Assembly (NCBI GenBank): GCA_964034945.1
Contig: OZ035962.1
Span: forward strand, 89,816,650 to 89,880,649
From: Chrysopilus asiliformis
Taxonomy: Eukaryota; Arthropoda; Insecta; Diptera; Rhagionidae
DNA length: 64,000 bases
Reading direction: 5' to 3'
In this document: positions 26,697-37,579 of the stretch, piece by piece
Numbering within the stretch: position 1 is the first letter of the stretch
Layout: each line of letters opens with the position of its first letter
Notes under the pieces: model-generated
What the model saw: the letters and a program-made list of their open reading frames with translations, nothing else
Database searches by the model: none
What the model was told of the DNA's origin: nothing
Position numbers and translations under genes: made by a program

Positions 26697-27279
26697 ATGT
26701 CGGCGTTTAAACCGCATCCCAAGACAAAATCAAAGAAAAGATTCAAGTCTGCAATAAATCGAAAGGTGTATAAAACTTCCTCTTCCCCATCCGATTATCC
26801 AGTCATTGTCACCTCGATTTGCTCAATTCTTTCTCAGATAATGGCACAAAAAGTTGGGCAAAATGGAAACCGGTAAAAACAAAATGTAGAAATGCGAATG
26901 AAGTCATCATTTGAATCTTAGCTTGACAATATCTTAAATTATATCTTTTCAGTTCTATTGGCACCGGTGTGGTAAAATTCAAATGAATTTTGAAGATCTG
27001 TTCCGAAAGTTTTGCTGTCAAATAGCAATATTGGAAGCAGCATCCAAACATACTCTAAAACTGAAACGATTTTTATGCTCACAGGAGCAATTTATTCAAA
27101 AGACTTTTACTGTGAAGTTCCAAGAACTTCAAGTTGGCGAAAATATTAAAAACGACAAAGAAGGTGCAGCAAAATTTGTAACAGAAATTCAAACAGTCCA
27201 CGATTCGCTTATAGTTGAAAAAAAAATCATTCGATTAAAAAATTTTTTTATGCTTTTCAAAATGGTCATCGATGGCTGA
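26697..27279 (+). pseudogene. unrecognised two-exon gene or pseudogene inside the tubulin intron
   Basis: From ATG at 26697 a frame of 58 codons is open (MSAFKPHPKTKSKKRF...SQIMAQKVGQNGN) up to a donor CCG/GTAAAA at 26872. An 80-base intron with a good acceptor (ATATCTTTTCAG) ends at 26952. The next stretch is open to 27279 and encodes a basic, probably helical segment (FEDLFRKFCCQIAILEAASK, then KFQELQVGENIKNDKE and IQTVHDSLIVEKK). The splice joins in the wrong phase: after RSIGTGVVKFK a TGA comes at once, and the long frame lies one base over. Either one base is lost, making this a pseudogene or a sequence error, or the two parts are unrelated. I do not recognise the family. Confidence 0.4.
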
Positions 27280-27989
27280 TCAATCGACAGATAGAAAACC
27301 ACACGAAATGCACGAATTCTGTACGGTTTTATCTAACGTTGCAAAAAATATCTCACTTCCCAGTAAGAAGATATTTAAGAAATGATGCCATTAAAAAATT
27401 TTCGAATCTCATAAGTTTAACGAAATTGGGTCAAACCACTTGATTTGGAAAGGTATTTCACTTAAGAGATCCAGTTACGATTGAATATGGAGGGATAAAA
27501 ATACCAAAAATGAAAACCTAAACCACCAACAAATGATTAATGGATACCCAAATATGGTACAAGACTAGAAAAATATCACTTTGTCTGCTATTCAAGTTTT
27601 CTGTTTTAAAAAAAAGCTATGAGTATCACTTGAAAACCTTTTACTAGTATCCACCATTTATTATTTTTTTCATTTTGATAAACAAAAAGCATTAAAAAAA
27701 ATTGGTACAAATATATTCAGATTTTATTTTTGTACATTTTTTTTTGATAAACAATTTTATTTTTGTTTTACTACATTTTGTTGAGGAAATATTTTTTATC
27801 GGGGATTACAAAGTGACATAAAGACCCACAGGATATTTATGTAACAAAAGTTATCCATTTGGAAAGTATGCGATAACAAATTTGCGTTCCATAAACATGG
27901 CTTAGAGGAGTTCAGCAAAGTGTGAATACATTTTTGTTCCAAGGATGTCAGGAACCAGAGCTTTTAAGGAAACATGGTAAGCGAAGATC

Positions 27990-28430
27990 TCGTAAAAACT
28001 GTTAAAAAAAACCTAGTAAATTGTTTAAAAAGGCCTCGACGTGTCTAAAAAAAACCCTCGAGTGTTAATAAAATACCCATTCAATTACAAAAGAAGCCCT
28101 CTTCCCCTCTAAGAAAATGTCTAAGAAAATTCCTAAAATCTGAGAGTTAAAGACAATAAAGTCTTTGGGAATAAACGAAAACCTCTGAGAGTCAAAATCG
28201 AAGTTTCTAAACGTGAAAAAACAGGCTCTGAAATTCAAGGAAAATCCTTAAAACTTAAGGAAAATCTCTACGAGTCAAAGAGAGTGAAAAAATATTTACT
28301 TTTGACCCTGATTTTTTCCTGAAATTGAAGGAAACTCTCTGAGAATCAAAGAAAGACTCAAAAAAAAAGAAGTTGTGGGAGTTTATCTGAGTAAAAGTAT
28401 GAAAATTAGGGAAACCTTTGAGAGTAAATG
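27990..28430. repeat. decayed repeat leading into the 20-bp array
   Basis: Degenerate copies of GAGAGTCAAAGA and GGAAAATCTCTGAG recur in one orientation. They resemble the clear 20-bp array that follows. Confidence 0.4.
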
Positions 28431-28590
28431 ACAGTCTCTGAGAGTAAATGACAGTCTCTGAGAGTAAATGACAATCTCTGAGATTCAATGACAGTCTCTG
28501 AGAGCCAATTACAGTCTCTGAGAGCCAATGACAGTCTCTGAGAGTCAATGACAGTCTGTGAGAATCAATAACAGTCTCTGAGAGTCAAAG
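28418..28590. repeat. 20-bp tandem repeat, about eight copies
   Basis: Unit TGAGAGTAAATGACAGTCTC, with copies differing at one to three positions (GTAAATG, GCCAATG, GTCAATG). There are no unique spacers, so this is not a CRISPR array. Related decayed units run on to about 29150. Confidence 0.88.
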
Positions 28591-29159
28591 AAATCTCCTC
28601 AGAATAAAATTGAATTCTTTAGGATAAAAAAAGATCAGTTAATGTCAAGGAAAATCTCTGAGATTTTTCTTTGATATCAATTAAACATAAATTATAATTT
28701 TACGATTAAAATTTTTGCCTAAAATAAGAAAAAAAAGTCTGACAAATGCTGTCTCCACCGGACATTTCAATGGTAGATCACGAAAAAATGTCCAAATTTA
28801 TGTCTAATCGCGACGAAGACGAAAAAAAAATATTTGAGAGGTAAAGAAATATTTTTCGAGTCAAAGACAATCTAGTTTTTGGAAATAAACCCAAACCTTT
28901 GAGTGAAAATCGAAGTTTATGAACGTAAAAAATAGTCTTGAAAATTAAGGAAAATGTCTGAGTCAAAAGAAAACTCGCCAGGGCAAAAAAAGCGTATTTG
29001 AGGATAAAACAAATCCCTAAGGATTGCAAAAAGTTCCTAAAAATAAAAAAAGGCCCCGGTGGAAATAAAACGCCCGCCCTGGTGGAAATAAAACGCCCTG
29101 GTTTAAATAAAAGGTCCTGAGAGAAATAGAATCCTTTCAAAATAAAAAAAAATCATTGT

Positions 29160-32096
29160 AAAAAAAACTCTAGGGCGCCGTTTACATCCGACAGTTTATT
29201 CCGTCAATTTTATTCTTCGACACTAAATTCAAGTTTCACAACTGTTTACATTAGGTCACAAAATTCTGAAATTTATTGCTGAAAACGCCAATATTAGAAT
29301 TTCTTCATACAAAAATCACCGGAATAGATTAAAATTTTGACAACTTTTGCCAAGCGAATTCAATCAGCGATTCACGGAATAAATTTTGAATAAAATTACC
29401 AGAGAATTTCATATAAAAATCGCAAGTGTAAACAAGGCATAAAACAATTTTGCCTTTCATGTTAAAATAACGCAAACTGCGTAACCTTTGATCTCAAAAA
29501 TCGTAACTAAAAACAGTCACCGCTTTTTCAATGCTACAAGCAGAATTGAAACCGACATTCTTTACAAATCTCCGGAAATTCAATTTCAATGACCACGAAA
29601 ATCATCAACTAACGATAAAAAAAAGCAAGACTCGACGATTCACAGATGAAAATGCAAGTTTTTAGGCGCAGAAAACCTACGACGATCTATGGAAGAAAAA
29701 AAACTCTAGGCATTTTTTTTTACTAAAACTACGCACCTTGAATGCTACAAAAGAAGTGTAATTTAGCAATGATTCATAGACGAGTATTTTTCGCAAATCG
29801 ATTCGTAGAAAATGCGGAAACAAAGTCCTTGAATAAAAAACAATTACTTGTCAAAACAGTCCAAAAATAATTATGGCGCTTAAATTGAATGTAACTAGGT
29901 TGGAACTATTTTGCACTACTCCATCTTTAACATTTTGTGGTAGAATGAATAACAGGCGCCTGGGTTTTCTTTCACCTTTTATCTGATTCAGGATTTATAT
30001 GCAAACACTTGGAAGGAAATAAATGAAAAATTACGTCGGGCCGCATTTCATTCTAAATAAGTGACATAAAAAATGTATCAAATAAAGTTAAAAATAGGGT
30101 CAATTGCTGTGTTGCGTGTACGCTGGCAGTGAAGCGAGACGATTTTTCCAATTCGCACATTTTGTTATTCATGAGGGATGTCAAAAATTTGATGGAACCA
30201 ACCACGAGGACGTCGCAGGAAACAACACCTGGCAAATGTGGCGGCATTGACAAAAAAAAAATCGGGGTGATCAAAAATTAAGTGTGATGGGGTGTTTTTG
30301 GTTGAGTTCAAGGATAGTCACGCGGCGTTGGAAAAAAGAATTTCGCCCCTTCTATTTTGTTGTTGTTATTATTGTGAAAAACACCAGCTGAGGTCAATAA
30401 TTTTGATAAATTTGACCCACGAAATTAATTTTGTTCAATTTCCCTCGGTTTATGAATTGATATTAACTAAAGCGACATGAATGTTTATCAGATATCATAC
30501 AAGTTAATCGCCTAATGACTGAAAATCGTCTATGGATCCCCAACCAACGATATTTCCTCCTCCTTCTTCTATCTAGCGAAAGTCGCAGTCATTCATTGTC
30601 GCAATAGCTTCGTGTTATTGACCTTAAATTAGTACCGAAGTGGGCTTAGTGCCAAGAAACTAAAGAAACATTTGTGGTTGGGAAAAAAAATAAATAAAAT
30701 AAAAACTCATCGAATTAGAATCATGAAAAACTCAAATAAGAAAAAAAAATTATAATGAAAGCCGCTTGGAGTGTACGAGAAAATTTTGGAGATTTTCCGT
30801 TGCGATGGTTTCCATCGACCAAAACACGACCACCATCGAATGAATTTTCCATTCAATCTCACTTCTCATACCGCGCAACGTCAAACAAACCAACGTCAAA
30901 GGCAAAGTTCAAGAGGTGCGTTGAGTTTGACTATCGGAAAAAATATCTAAATACCGAAAAATCCATCCAGAGACCAGAGAAATCTAATAATTGTACAGAT
31001 ACGAGTATAGTATAACAAAAAAAAAAAACAATTAACTTAATGTGGAAGAGATCAAATCAGTTGAATGACCCTCCCTCGAATACTCGTACAAACGTCGTTT
31101 CTAAATTTTGCTTCAAATTGAGCAAAAGAATTAAATAAAAATACTTGCAAAGTTCTTCGAAACAAAAGGTTGAACAATTGACTTTGGCCTTAACTACTTC
31201 ACCAGTAATACTACGTCAAATAATTGTAACAAAAAGTCCAAGACGTTCAAAAGTAGTAGTAGAAAAAAATCTCCAACCATGTTTAACATTAAAATTGGAT
31301 TAAATTATATCGAATATAGTTTTTTCTTCACTAATTTGTTAATTTCTTCTTATGAAATCCATGAATTCATTGACCGGCATGTGTTCAATGTTCGTTCATT
31401 AAATTATGACGTGCAGTATTTGTAAGAACGGGAGGGTAATAAGAGGGTTAATATCGACGGAAGGAATCGGAAATCTCTTAGATGTGGTCTACCGTGAAGA
31501 AATCGCAACAAATTACAACCCATTGGGCGAAAAAAAATGCCGCAAAATCCAAGACAAGTCTCGAGAGCGAGAGACTTGAGGAAAGGATTTTTAAAAATCT
31601 TAGACTATGCGCTAGAAATGTGTATGAAATGATTGTTAGAAAACTCCATCGAATTGAGGTTTGCTTATTTTTGTTTTTTGCAAATTCAATTCTCCATTGA
31701 AAAAATAAAAGAATTGTGGACGGGAAGATGAGCAGAAAAATTATTGTCACGGTTCAAAGATTATAAACGATAAAATCTGTGAATCATGCGATGCGATTTG
31801 AAGTTTTCTGATTTTATACATTTTTTTTTTTGTGAATTTAAAATTGAGGCAAAGTTGCCAAGTTTCAATTATGATTTCGAAATTATATGCATTGCCCGTA
31901 AAATGGGGTCGATGTGATTTATAAATGGTAATTGGAGTTGGGCTACGCCTTTAAAATGATTTGATAAAATTAGAACTTTGGAGTAAAGTTCTTAAATTTT
32001 GAAGCAAAACTTGTAAATATCTCATGCGATTTCAATCGTGGTTCAACGATAGTAAACTCCATACAAAAAATCGCAAAGAAATTAGACGAGAGGTTC
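29160..32096. other. intron sequence without clear genes
   Basis: A weak foldback (GCCGTTTACA..TGTAAACAAGGC) spans about 29173-29441. Open frames at 30755-31015 and 31482-31700 look random. Confidence 0.4.
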
Positions 32097-32099
32097 TAA

Positions 32100-32257
32100 A
32101 GCCCAATTCAGACTAACGATTGCGATTACGATTGAGGATTCTCCACCAATGAGATCAAAGCTTTCAACGATAGAGATATGAAAGGTTTGATCTCATTGGT
32201 CGAGGAAGCTCAATCGTTTTCGTAATCGTAATTGCCATCGTTTGTCTGAATTGGGCT
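32100..32257. mobile_element. AGCCCAATT palindromic MITE, copy 3
   Basis: 158 bp, TAA on both sides (32097-32099, 32258-32260); ends AGCCCAATTCAGACTAACGA and its complement. Confidence 0.82.
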
Positions 32258-32543
32258 TAAAGGCCTAAAATTATCGTAAAATATTTTATGGACAGCCATT
32301 TTTTTGAAATTTCATCTATTTTTCAACTAATGAGAGCAATTCAGAGCTTGCTTCTTAAGCCTAATTGAACAGTCAACCAAAATAGTATAAAATAAAAATA
32401 TTAAAAAAAAAACATGTTGACCGTCAACGAAATCTGTCATAATACCATTGATTTTTTTTTCGTCTTTTGAGTTTCCTGCAGAGCTCACCGAGAAGATTAT
32501 TAGACAGTTGACAGGAATAGTGTCCAAATCGCCAAGAAACTAA

Positions 32544-32683
32544 AGACCACTTCGGATTAAGGATTGCGATTGAGGCTTCTCAACCAATGAGATCAAAGCT
32601 TTTAATGATAGAGATATGAAACCTTCGATCTCATTGGTCGAGAAGCTTCAATCGTAATCGCAATCGCTAGTCTGAATTGGGCT
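32544..32683. mobile_element. AGCCCAATT palindromic MITE, copy 4
   Basis: 140 bp, TAA on both sides (32541-32543, 32684-32686). The left end is diverged (AGACCACTTCGGATTAAGGA), the right end typical. It lies 286 bases from copy 3. Confidence 0.78.
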
Positions 32684-32686
32684 TAA

Positions 32687-34462
32687 CACTTTGTGGTTGT
32701 TTAGTAATTAACTACCGTTTATGGGACGTGTTTTAACCACCGTCAGCAATTGATGCCCAACATTTTGTGTTTGTCATTGTTTTCCAGTAATCTAATGTCG
32801 TGTTGATACTAGGGCAACCACCAACGCGTTGCTGGTTGACCGTAAATGCCTTTTTTCGTTAATCGTAGAGATTTTGCTTTAAGAATTTGTAGAGTTCACA
32901 TCTTAATCCATTTGTTGGTACATTATTGGGTTGTCTCGAAAGTAATTTTGTTTTTTTTTCGTACCAAATATCTAAAAACATGAAAAATGCATATTTTACG
33001 ACAGGTCAAGGTTTAAGATTTCCCTTTTGTGTAAATGAAGAACAATATTCCTTTTTATAGGGTTTTTTTTAGTAGTTTATAACCACCTCAACCTCAATGT
33101 AAAAAAAACAATCGACTTCATATTGGAAATTTGAAGAGCTTGAAAAAATCTGCCTGCATCAAATAAAGTTATGCAAGGCCATGAATCGCTCCTTGCCAAC
33201 AATTTGCACATCATGCAAGGACACTGAAACAGTCCACCATATTTGCAGATTTTGAGGATACTTGAGAAATTTTCTACTTCTCCCAACCCTTATTTGCCTT
33301 AAAAACACGCTTAAAAACATTTCCTTTAAATAATTGGAATGAATCAAAAAATGTACCTACTCGTAAAAACAACTAGCGATTTCTAAAAATTATTCATGAC
33401 ACCGTATTATAAATTTGGGCAATTTATTCATGGATTCGCAGAAAATCGTGTTTTCAAGAACTTGTCGTCAACAACGTTTTCCACGGAAAAACATCTCTTT
33501 GGGGTGTAAAATCATTTTCCTTGGAAGACCGGCGCAAAGTTCAAAATCGCCCGACGGCGTAGCAAGAAATATCGATTTTTTCCACCCCTTCTCTCGGTCT
33601 ACCGGAAAATTAGGGGTAAATGGCCAAGAGACGATATTTTCGCCTGTCTACACGATTCTGTTGGCAATTTCCTCGCTTTTACACTAAATAAACATGAAAA
33701 TGGGAATTTTTCGAATTCGTAGCAATAAAAAAAATGGCCGGCATTTGAATTTTCCTCGTTTTTTTAAATGTTAGAATTTTTCTTTCCAGTGACGCCACGC
33801 TAAATTTAGCGACGCAAGCCGACAAAGAGCGGCAAATGCAAAATACCTCCACACCACCACTGGCACAGTGCGAGCATCTTTCGTCACACACATCTGACTG
33901 AATTTTCTATTCGTACGGGCGACCAAATGTCGTCGGACTGGAAAGATGCCATCACGAAAAAAAAGAACAAAAAAAAAAACGACAGATGTTCACACATTGA
34001 AAACACTGAAACGCACACCACTGTCACTTGGTAACGGCGGAATCCGAGAATTTCAAGAAAATCAAGAATTTCCCATCTTTTTTCACGCTTTTGAGGATTT
34101 TCTTAGAATGATTTCCCTTTAATTAAAATCATCTCAAACATATTTAAAGTCCTTTTAGCACAAATTACAAGTGCTGGAAATTTCCAAAATTTTTCAAAAT
34201 TTCTAAGTTAACGGAAATCTTTAACAAAAAAAAAACACCGGTTCACAGTACGCACACCATCGAAGAGGAATTCCAGAAGAACAGGAAAAAGATGAAATGT
34301 GACTCGAGAACTCCATCCCTTTCCCAATTTTCCATCATTCTCGAGACTTGCACAAAAAATTTGTCAACTTTTCAATGTCCAAAATTTTTCCAAATTTCCC
34401 ATCATTTTTTGTGCAGTTTTTGTCACAAAATTTTCTGCATTTCTAGGCGTGAAGAGACTTAC
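32687..34462. other. intron sequence near exon 1
   Basis: TTGGGTTGTCTCGAAAGTAA at 32927 resembles a mariner end, but no partner or transposase was found. Confidence 0.4.
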
Positions 34463-34519
34463 CTTGGCTCCAATCTGGTTTCCGCATTGACCGGCTTGAA
34501 TGTGAACGATTTCCCTCAT
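34463..34519 (-). CDS. betaTub56D: beta1-tubulin, exon 1 (19 codons with start)
   Basis: Exon 1 encodes MREIVHIQAGQCGNQIGAK, the invariant N-terminus of beta-tubulins. It begins with the MREI tetrapeptide used in co-translational tubulin mRNA autoregulation and contains the QAGQCGNQIG part of the nucleotide pocket. It is followed directly by a donor (AAG, then GTAAGT). Fifty-seven bases give exactly 19 codons in phase 0, which joins exon 2 at FWEI without loss of frame. In Drosophila betaTub56D I recall the first intron at the same codon. The ATG is preceded by ATCAAC, a good insect start context. The exon is far too short to be found as an open frame and lies 22.6 kb upstream of exon 2. Confidence 0.95.
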
Positions 34520-34737
34520 GTTGATATAAATATGATTATTTAATTAATAAATTGTAGAAAGACGGTGTCTTAAAACCCTTTGAGTTTATTTAACAAAGTT
34601 TGGATCACACAAAACTACTTTACAAAAAGACAACTGCACTCTGCCAATGCCGCTTTACAATTGACGACTGCGAAAAACCGAAGCTGCTCAACGGATTTTA
34701 CAGACTCGACAACGCCCAACACTTTTCCACTTTTGGA

Positions 34738-34744
34738 TTAAATA
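34738..34744 (-). promoter_or_regulatory. candidate TATA-like box of beta1-tubulin
   Basis: On the minus strand this reads TATTTAA, about 220 bases upstream of the ATG in a more GC-rich stretch (34620-34830). No convincing initiator was found at the expected 25-30 bases downstream, so the transcription start is open and the call is weak. Confidence 0.2.
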
Positions 34745-34829
34745 CGCGGCGAGAATGGCGTCATCGTTGCGACAGTGTGTGTGCATGTGTACGCCTGCGC
34801 GATGTTCACCAATTGGGTGGGGAAATTGC

Positions 34830-36454
34830 TACACTGTCAATAAAATCGCAGCAGAATATTTATTGAAAAAAATGATCGTTTTGAAAATTCGGGAAAAAAT
34901 ATACTTTTCAAGAAAAAAATACGGAAATATTAGAAATTGTTTAACTGCTTCCAATTCGCGCATTTTTTCGTAAAACAAAAGCCAAACAAAATCATCTGTC
35001 AAAAACACTGCTCATCAAGGACAGAAGGATTAGGATTAAAATTTAACACGGCTCTCAGCCAATCAAATCATTTTGCTGTTGGGCTACCGTAATTCTCACC
35101 TAAAATTTGCGAACAAAAATTAAAGCTCCTGATTTTTCTCGAGGTGTTATCCCAGATAAGTTAAAATTATCTGAAAATTATGAAAATGAAAAGAGGCAGA
35201 GAAAGTGACATTGGTAAAACCACTGCGCGAATAGTCGAGTAGAGAATTGAATCAAAAGATTATACCAAAACTATTCCTTTCTGCTCTTTTCATGCTATAG
35301 ATTGCAAAAATGGCACGTAAGTGCAAAAAATGGACAGTACAAGCAATATACACTTCTAGTTTACTACCGCCAGATTGGCAGTGCCAATTTAGATTGATCC
35401 AAACGCGCCCAGTGACACCAAATTATCAACAAAAACAGTTTGAAAAACGATTTCATGCAAAAAGTCTGTTTTTATGCGGCCGTATTCTCTATAAAGTCTG
35501 TTTTAATGTTATGTGACCTAAATATTTTCCCTGTTTTCCTGGAATTCCTCTTATGTGACGTAAAATTTAAAACTACGAAAATTTTATTCAGGGAAACTGT
35601 CATCAAAAAACACCCGAAGTTTCCCAACAGTGTAAAAGTTGTTTGCGCAACATCGATGACGTCATTCAAAAAGTCGAAGCGCGTTCACCGTCCTTATGAT
35701 TCTCGTTTTCGCCGTAAGAACATTTTGCGGTTTCCACTCAACAAAACTTCCAATAGATTAGTTGCAGTAAAAATAAAAATTGTCTAATAAATCATTTTCG
35801 CCTACAGAACACCCAATAAATGCAATTTTCAGAATTAAAACCTCAATTGGACATCTTTTCGAGGAGGGGTAAATTAGTCTCACACACCTTTGCTTTACAG
35901 GGGAAATATCCGCTGCATAAGTGTGTGCGGAAAACCGCATTTGGTTATCATTCCATCTTTGTCCTACTAGCTTGTGTGAGGATCCTTTGTCGCCTTCAAC
36001 CGTGAACCGGCTTTTTGCCATTTTGGGCGAATTCACAGGAAGCAAACCAACACAAACGAGCAAAAAAGGCCCTCTACCGGTTTTTCGCTTGTGTTGAGCG
36101 TGACACAAAAGTTGATTCTTCCTCCTCACTTCCGTTTTGAGTTCACGTTTTTATCCTGAGAGAACAGGATATAACAGGAATTGTGCAACTGCCTACCTTC
36201 CTACCCTCACTGTTGTTTGCAAGGGAATAGATGGGGAATAGCAATTCCAGACTTTGTAGCAGCATGAAGGGTAGTGAAATTATTTCGTTTTTGCGAAAAA
36301 TAAAACTGGGTAAGGTGACGACGGTGTAACTGCAATGCGACGAAGGTTAGTGCAGGACAGTGCCATGGATACTTTCTGGCTGGGAAACAAGGACCGTCGA
36401 AAACCAGAAGTCGATAGAGCTTGCATTTATTTATTAGATAGAAGCTAAACTATC
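34830..36454. other. upstream region of beta1-tubulin, no gene seen
   Basis: Moderately open plus-strand frames around 35310-35790 show no known motif. Promoter elements of the tubulin gene may be here. Confidence 0.4.
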
Positions 36455-36462
36455 TCCTAGAC

Positions 36463-36938
36463 CAGGGGTCAGCAATTAGTTTCTGTGGAGGTCCGGATAA
36501 TTTGGAAAAAAAATTTAACATTAGTTGATAATATAATTTTATACTTGAATAGTTTAATGAGAGAAATGACATTTCTAGTCCTGAGCCAGTTTTTTATAAT
36601 TTGGTACTATTGAAGAACAGCTAATATGCAGTGTTATCAAGATGAAGATCAGTTAATCTTGAGCGATATCTATTCTTCAAAAAGATCATTTTTGAGAACG
36701 AAGTTTCACATTTGTGGAGCCGCTGCGGCAAGCTTCATTGTAGCTGAACCATAAGTAGTATTAGATGCATTTTGTTTTGTTATGTTATCGTGACAATTAT
36801 TGTAAACAGCGATAAACAATGAATGTTGTAATCCCCAAATACATCATAAAAATAGATTAAATATCTATTATGTGCGCAAAACCAGCATTAAGAAAAATAT
36901 TTATTTTTGGCGGTCTATTTATTTTCTGCCGACCCCTG
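36463..36938. mobile_element. hAT-type MITE (CAGGGGTC ends)
   Basis: Ends CAGGGGTCAGCAA..TGCCGACCCCTG are flanked by a perfect 8-bp duplication TCCTAGAC (36455-36462 and 36939-36946). 476 bp, no transposase. The ends match the general hAT consensus. Confidence 0.88.
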
Positions 36939-37032
36939 TCCTAGACCCTAGACTAACCTCTTCTTAAATAACTAAATTATAAATAATGAAAAATAAAACA
37001 TAAAAATAACGAAACCTATTCAAAATCAATTT

Positions 37033-37579
37033 TTATATAAACCTATAAAAGAACAAAAAAATAATAATAAAAATGATAAAAAAAACAAAAAATATTTTCG
37101 AAATTGTCATTACAACTTGGGCACAATTGCCATGCGCAATGTCTTCGATACGATTTAATTGGCAGTGTTGGAAGTTAAGTTCTTTATAAACGATAACCAG
37201 GTCAAGCATTGTTTTTATGGTTTCTTTAAATCCGATTATTGTTATAAATGTACCGCACCACAAAAATTTCAATTTCGAAAAAAACTCGAGCATCATGAGT
37301 AGATGGATGATTTCCGGATCACCTTCCTTTATTGTTACTCCTTCCTTCATCGTGGAGTATGGTTACAAAATTTCACATAGTCCTTAAATTTTCAATTACC
37401 CACTCTGACATTTCTAGCTGTTGTTTTGGAAACGTTTGCTGCTTTATCCCTACTTTAATGCGTTCCAACTTTTTTTTTGTCCAATGCATTTGATTTTTTT
37501 CATTATACATAGATATCTTTATCAATGGTGTGCACACTAGTGATTTAATATTTTTAATATACAGTGCTGTGCATAACAT
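37033..37579 (-). other. coding-like stretch of unknown origin
   Basis: Two minus-strand frames follow each other. One reads MHWTKKKLERIKVGIKQQTF and ends EMSEWVIENLRTM; the next includes PEIIHLLMMLEFFSKLKF and YKELNFQHCQLNRIEDIAHG. The composition looks more like protein than the surroundings do, but I recognise no family. The region lies between a hAT MITE and a Tc1 element and may be a fossil of either or of a host gene. Confidence 0.2.

Noticed and set aside
28418..28590. Regular 20-bp repeats considered as a CRISPR array
   Set aside because: No unique spacers, drifting units and a eukaryotic intron context: a simple tandem repeat.
29173..29441. MITE with GCCGTTTACA ends
   Set aside because: Inverted similarity covers only about 10-12 bases with no target duplication, so it is too weak to list as an element.
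30755..31015. 86-codon open frame in the tubulin intron
   Set aside because: No recognisable motif or splice partner.
32927..33350. A mariner element starting TTGGGTTGTCTCGAAAG
   Set aside because: No matching right end or transposase motif was found nearby.
35440..35787. 115-codon open frame upstream of tubulin as a gene
   Set aside because: No start context, domain or splice support; the composition does not differ from chance.
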